From contig QANA01000017.1 in the NCBI GenBank assembly GCA_003149735.1, forward strand, positions 1 to 6,669: a stretch of DNA of 6,669 nucleotides, given 5' to 3'. Positions 5,918 to 6,669 of the stretch are shown here, piece by piece; positions within the stretch are counted from its first letter, which is position 1, and every line of letters begins with the position of its first letter. The stretch comes from Clostridiales bacterium (lineage in GTDB: Bacteria; Bacillota_A; Clostridia; Christensenellales; Christensenellaceae). The notes below the pieces were generated by a model. The model worked only from the letters and a program-made list of their open reading frames with translations, ran no database searches and was not told where the DNA came from. Made by a program: the position numbers and the translations under genes.

Positions 5918-5946
5918 GGGGTTTTTATCTGATAACACCCCGGTGT
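5918..5946 (-). repeat. overlapping short inverted repeats in the SIS gene leader
   Basis: Two dyads overlap. ACACC (5935-5939) faces GGTGT (5942-5946) around CC. GGGGT (5918-5922) faces ACCCC (5937-5941), with an inner TTAT/ATAA pair. A further ACACC lies at 5967-5971. Because they share 5937-5939 they could be alternative RNA hairpins just upstream of the ribosome binding site, or the first could be a protein-binding site. No known riboswitch was recognised. Confidence 0.35.
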
Positions 5947-5989
5947 ATTCTTTTGATATAGGTACGACACCAAGAAATACACTATTTTT

Positions 5990-6018
5990 ATTATATAATA
6001 CAAAAAAAGAAAGGACAA
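5990..6018 (-). promoter_or_regulatory. promoter of the SIS-domain gene
   Basis: On the minus strand: -35 TTGTCC (6013-6018), 17-base spacer, perfect -10 TATAAT (5990-5995). The start would lie near 5983, giving a leader of about 80 bases that contains short inverted repeats (5918-5946) ahead of the ribosome binding site. Confidence 0.8.
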
Positions 6019-6112
6019 TCATTATTTACAAGAGAATATAAAAGAATAAAAAATGTCTGTATGAAAAGGCAAGTGAAGAGATATAAGATTTTTTGAAAAA
6101 ATAAAAAAACAC

Positions 6113-6140
6113 TTGACAATTGGAAAGAGTGTGCTATTAT
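6113..6140 (+). promoter_or_regulatory. sigma-A promoter of the ctsR operon
   Basis: Perfect -35 TTGACA (6113-6118), 16-base spacer, extended -10 TGCTATTAT (hexamer TATTAT 6135-6140). A-rich tracts at 6091-6111 may serve as an UP element. The start site would fall near 6147, immediately before the CtsR box, so bound CtsR would block this promoter. Confidence 0.85.
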
Positions 6141-6149
6141 ATAGTTAAA

Positions 6150-6166
6150 AGTCAAAGAAAGTCAAA
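6150..6166 (+). promoter_or_regulatory. CtsR operator (class III heat-shock box)
   Basis: AGTCAAAGAAAGTCAAA matches the consensus heptad direct repeat RGTCAAANNNRGTCAAA exactly: AGTCAAA (6150-6156), three bases, AGTCAAA (6160-6166). Its position next to the predicted start site implies autorepression of ctsR, released on heat or protein stress. A weaker third repeat, ATCAAA, follows at 6172-6177. Confidence 0.95.
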
Positions 6167-6195
6167 GACAAATCAAAAAAAGGAGGCGGTAAAAA

Positions 6196-6648
6196 ATGGC
6201 AATCTTGAGTGACAGCATAGAACAGTTTATCAAATCTTTGTTAGAAGAATATGATGAGATGATCGAATTGCAAAGAAATGAACTGGCTAACTATTTTTCC
6301 TGTGCTCCTTCACAGATCAACTACGTGCTGGCGACACGTTTCTCACCTGAAAAGGGTTATTATGTGGAGAGTAAGCGAGGCGGCGGCGGACATATCAAAC
6401 TGGTGCGTATTGATACCGATCAACACGCATATGTTTCGTCGCTGATTAACAAGGAACTGGCAAGCGGTGAGATCAGCGAGAAAAGAGCAACGGAATTGCT
6501 GGGTAATCTTCGGGCGATGGGCTATCTGGATGAAAAGTCAGAGCGCCTTTGCTGCGCGGCGATTACGGACCGGGCAATAAAAATACCCGCCAATATACGG
6601 GATAAAATAAGGGCTAATATTTTAAAAGAAATGCTTTTGGCATTGTAA
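6196..6648 (+). CDS. ctsR: CtsR, class III heat-shock repressor
   Basis: A 150-residue protein that represses clp/ctsR genes by binding heptad direct repeats. The N-terminal winged HTH includes residues about 8-48, with the well-conserved APSQINYVLATRFS (37-50) as recognition region. The glycine-rich wing RGGGGHIKL (61-69) matches the RGGGGYI segment that contacts DNA and acts as the heat sensor in Bacillus CtsR, with Arg61 as the arginine conserved in that loop. The C-terminal half (about 80-150) is the helical dimerisation domain. The start has AGGAGG (6181-6186) nine bases upstream. It sits directly behind its own operator and is followed after 16 bases by another start codon, as expected for a ctsR-mcsA-mcsB-clpC operon. 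It is regulated by itself, and in known systems by McsB/ClpCP. Confidence 0.97.
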   Translation: MAILSDSIEQFIKSLLEEYDEMIELQRNELANYFSCAPSQINYVLATRFSPEKGYYVESKRGGGGHIKLVRIDTDQHAYVSSLINKELASGEISEKRATELLGNLRAMGYLDEKSERLCCAAITDRAIKIPANIRDKIRANILKEMLLAL

Positions 6649-6664
6649 GGGAAGGTGAAGAAGT

Positions 6665-6669
6665 ATGTT
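6665..6669 (+). CDS. first bases of the gene after ctsR, probably mcsA
   Basis: Only an ATG and two further bases are in the window. A ribosome binding site-like GAAGGTGA (6651-6658) precedes the ATG. In Bacillota the gene after ctsR is nearly always mcsA, a zinc-finger/UVR-motif activator of the McsB arginine kinase; the assignment rests on this gene order alone. Confidence 0.45.

Noticed and set aside
5703..6041. Plus-strand open frame opposite the SIS gene start and its promoter
   Set aside because: It overlaps the conserved SIS N-terminus and the intergenic promoter region, with no ribosome binding site or known domain.
6019..6112. A/T-rich stretch between the divergent promoters as a possible RNA gene
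   Set aside because: I see no hairpin/T-run terminator or conserved RNA structure; it is explained as flanking or UP-element DNA.

Overview
The window looks like low-to-mid GC chromosomal DNA from an anaerobic member of the Bacillota (Firmicutes). The reasons are a CtsR regulator with a canonical CtsR box, a T-box tRNA-sensing leader, an LCP (LytR-CpsA-Psr) cell-wall protein, strong AGGAGG-type ribosome binding sites and compact hairpin/T-run terminators. Clostridia or Negativicutes are plausible, but I cannot place it more precisely. Nothing suggests a mobile element, phage or CRISPR array; all genes look intact apart from those cut by the window edges.

Layout. (1) Positions 1-1276: the 3' part of an LCP phosphotransferase gene, then a small lipoprotein gene, ended by a clear terminator; this is the tail of a cell-envelope operon. 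(2) Positions 1310-4015: a complete regulated unit. It has a sigma-A promoter overlapped by two tandem TGTTAACA palindromes, a T-box leader, an XRE-HTH/cupin regulator, an AMP-forming acyl-CoA synthetase of the medium-chain (MACS-like) type, and a terminator. (3) Positions 4066-5314: a monocistronic isoaspartyl dipeptidase gene (iadA) with its own extended -10 promoter, sharing a bidirectional terminator with the convergent next gene. (4) Positions 5322-6018, minus strand: a SIS-domain protein resembling 6-phospho-3-hexuloisomerase, with a well-formed promoter. (5) Positions 6113-6669: divergent ctsR with promoter and CtsR operator, followed at the very edge by the first codons of a downstream gene, probably mcsA.

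The most interesting part is unit 2. The T-box leader has a specifier best read as AUC (Ile) and an antiterminator bulge UGGU, which fits a tRNA with discriminator base A such as tRNA-Ile. Its target is not an aminoacyl-tRNA synthetase or a transporter but a transcription regulator plus an acyl-CoA synthetase. Some MACS-type enzymes prefer small branched acids such as 2-methylbutyrate, the carbon skeleton of isoleucine. My hypothesis is that uncharged tRNA-Ile switches on activation of 2-methylbutyrate to 2-methylbutyryl-CoA, which anaerobes can reductively carboxylate to the isoleucine keto acid. That would be an isoleucine salvage route under dual control: a T-box, plus a possible operator for the cupin regulator. 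The leader, promoter and gene order are read directly; the substrate and physiological role are inference.
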